Positions 7,153 to 8,191 of a stretch of 8,191 nucleotides of DNA are shown one piece after another. The stretch lies in NCBI GenBank assembly GCA_905233775.1, contig CAJOEB010000030.1, forward strand, positions 1 to 8,191. Direction: 5' to 3'. Numbering within the stretch: the stretch's first letter is position 1; each line of letters begins with the position of its first letter. Made by a program: the position numbers and the translations under genes. The DNA is from an uncultured Alphaproteobacteria bacterium. GTDB taxonomy: Bacteria > Pseudomonadota > Alphaproteobacteria > UBA3830. The notes beneath the pieces are model-generated. The model was not told where the DNA came from and searched no databases. It saw only the letters and a program-made list of their open reading frames with translations.

Positions 7153-7234
7153 CGTTACACATTACGCATGATTATATTAATATTTTAATATATTAAATTA
7201 ATATAAATTTTATGTACGCTGCTATTATGCGTTA
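7144..7234. repeat. Imperfect 14-bp direct repeat flanking the slt-ymdB gap
   Basis: GCTATTATACGTTA (7144-7157) recurs as GCTATTATGCGTTA (7221-7234), 13 of 14 identical with starts 77 bp apart. One copy contains the ymdB -10 candidate and the other contains the stop codon of the transglycosylase (TAA, 7234-7232). It could be a target-site-like or duplication scar, or chance. Confidence 0.4.
7172..7206. repeat. All-A/T inverted repeat between slt and ymdB
   Basis: TTATATTAAT (7172-7181) pairs with ATTAATATAA (7197-7206) around a 15-base loop, all A/T. It lies just after the transglycosylase gene. It lacks the G/C stem and T-tract of an intrinsic terminator, and such repeats are common in AT-rich intergenic DNA. 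Confidence 0.4.
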
Positions 7235-7990
7235 TTTCTTCTCGTTTGTAAAAAACTTAGGAGCCGTTCTAGCAATCGACATGCGTCCAAGTTTATGTAA
7301 TTTCTCTGATATCTTCTTATCAACCAAAGAATAATACGATGGAAGAAATGATATTTTCGATTTAACATTAGAAGACGCTTGTTGAACTTTTAAAGATGTA
7401 TTTACAGGAAGATTAGCTGATTTCTTCCACTCATTAAACACCAGAGAACAATAAGGTTTGTAATGTTTTGCTGCTTTTGAATGATAATACCCAACAGCAT
7501 TTGTCCAAGTTTTATATTCGTTTTTCAATTGCATAAAGAATTTTGATGCATAACTGACATTATATTTCGGAGTAAATGCCTCTTCCAGATTTCGGAATGC
7601 ATGACTATGATGCATTAAATTGACCTGCATACATCCTACATCGATATTTCGTATACCTCGAGCCATCAAACGTTTTACAGTTGCGATAGCAGCACTTTTT
7701 GTAGACAGAAAATAACTTTTTCCATTGGCACAAATCGTCCAAGGATACGGACGTTTTCTTCTGGAATTTCCTGTAACTCGTCCTGATTCCACTGTTCCGA
7801 TTGCCATTAATAGTTTGCGCGGAATACCGTATTTTCTCTCCGCTTGTACTATTTCATACTCGCAAAGATCATGTTGCGAAAAATACTCGTTATTATTTTT
7901 GTTCGGGGTTGTAGGTGCAGCAAAACAACAAATAACATCAAAAAAAATAATACAGAAAAACAGCAACAACAATCTTGTATTTATGCACAT
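7232..7990 (-). CDS. Secreted SLT-type lytic transglycosylase
   Basis: Peptidoglycan-cleaving enzyme predicted to act in the periplasm. The 252-residue product begins with a signal peptide: hydrophobic stretch 7-23 with likely cleavage near CFA-AP (24/25), and no lipobox. The SLT/goose-lysozyme-like domain spans about 45-190. It contains GIPRKLLMAIGTVESGR with catalytic E68, the motif IDVGCMQVNL (117-125) and W162..AVGYYHS. The block YPWTICANG to YFLSTKSAAIATVKRL followed by MQVN is typical of an alphaproteobacterial transglycosylase subfamily. The last 60 or so residues are basic, not recognisable, and lack a LysM repeat. The only usable start is ATG 7990, because an in-frame TGA lies three codons before it; GGAG at 8004-8001 is ten bases upstream. 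It could serve general wall turnover or, VirB1-like, assembly of an envelope machine, but no secretion genes are nearby. Confidence 0.88.
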   Translation of the reverse strand: MCINTRLLLLFFCIIFFDVICCFAAPTTPNKNNNEYFSQHDLCEYEIVQAERKYGIPRKLLMAIGTVESGRVTGNSRRKRPYPWTICANGKSYFLSTKSAAIATVKRLMARGIRNIDVGCMQVNLMHHSHAFRNLEEAFTPKYNVSYASKFFMQLKNEYKTWTNAVGYYHSKAAKHYKPYCSLVFNEWKKSANLPVNTSLKVQQASSNVKSKISFLPSYYSLVDKKISEKLHKLGRMSIARTAPKFFTNEKK

Positions 7991-8019
7991 AAAACATCAA
8001 CTCCAAAATCTACAAAACA

Positions 8020-8071
8020 GGAACGCGCGTTTTGATATAAACAACAGTGTGGATTGGGGGTACGCGTTCCC
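8020..8071. promoter_or_regulatory. GC-rich inverted repeats upstream of the transglycosylase gene
   Basis: GGAACGCG (8020-8027) is matched by its inverse CGCGTTCC (8063-8070) across 35 bases. The left arm overlaps a perfect 10-bp palindrome AACGCGCGTT (8022-8031). The right arm lies in an imperfect palindrome GGGTACGCGTTCCC (8058-8071, 12 of 14 symmetric). They lie 30-80 bases before ATG 7990, where an operator would be expected, and their G+C contrasts with the AT-rich surroundings. No convincing promoter was found with them, and no known regulator site is recognised. Confidence 0.35.
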
Positions 8072-8191
8072 ATTCACCAATTTATGGAGCGAAATTCATG
8101 CCAATTTTTCGGAAATTAATAATTTCAACTTGCTTTAATATCAGATGAACCGGAAAAGCACTTAAGATTACAAAATGTTACAAAAATGATC
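8072..8191. other. Right-edge sequence without a recognised gene
   Basis: No gene is recognised on either strand to the window end. Short open frames exist on both strands (a plus-strand frame open from about 8112 and a minus-strand frame ending near 8126), but none has a start, ribosome site or familiar protein signature. One could be the end of a neighbouring gene. Confidence 0.4.

Noticed and set aside
7725..8138. 137-codon plus-strand open frame running through the transglycosylase start region
   Set aside because: More than half of it is antisense to the signal peptide and catalytic domain of a well-supported gene. The remaining tail has no recognisable protein pattern and there is no ribosome site at its start.

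Overview
The window is AT-rich (roughly one third G+C by eye) and holds seven protein genes, all on the minus strand. From right to left, in the direction of transcription, they are a secreted SLT-type lytic transglycosylase, a YmdB-family metallophosphoesterase, a GtrA-family membrane protein, a membrane-anchored TIM-barrel 'putative glycoside hydrolase' (DUF4015/PF13200 type), a very short atpC (F1 epsilon), lolD, and dnaE, which runs off the left edge. No tRNA, rRNA, CRISPR array, transposase or prophage gene was recognised.

The organism is most likely an alphaproteobacterium. The DnaE palm region, the lolD-dnaE adjacency and the lytic transglycosylase subfamily all look alphaproteobacterial. 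The AT bias, the reduced atpC and the scattered operons suggest a host-associated, genome-reduced lineage such as Holosporales or Rickettsiales. That placement is inference and not proven by the sequence.

Layout: positions 1-4007 form a tight lolD-dnaE unit (39-bp gap) for lipoprotein export and replication. Positions 4058-4370 hold atpC, preceded by four tandem copies of a 20-bp unit. Each unit carries an ATGA, so the array spells a chain of three identical seven-codon ORFs whose TGA stops overlap the next ATG, the last overlapping the atpC start. Positions 4371-4487 and 5553-5790 are short gene-free stretches. Positions 4488-7990 hold envelope-related or poorly characterised genes with intergenic gaps of about 60-240 bp, which suggests several short transcripts and not one operon. 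Positions 7991-8191 are upstream of the transglycosylase and contain GC-rich inverted repeats that stand out from the background.

Functionally the set mixes housekeeping (DnaE, ATP synthase epsilon, LolD) with cell-envelope work (transglycosylase, GtrA protein, anchored glycosidase-like protein) and an RNA/cyclic-nucleotide phosphodiesterase candidate. No multi-gene novel system was found. The most unusual feature is the repeat-encoded overlapping mini-ORF chain in front of the truncated, displaced atpC. Second is the YmdB homologue, where the usual metal-ligand Glu is replaced by Asp.
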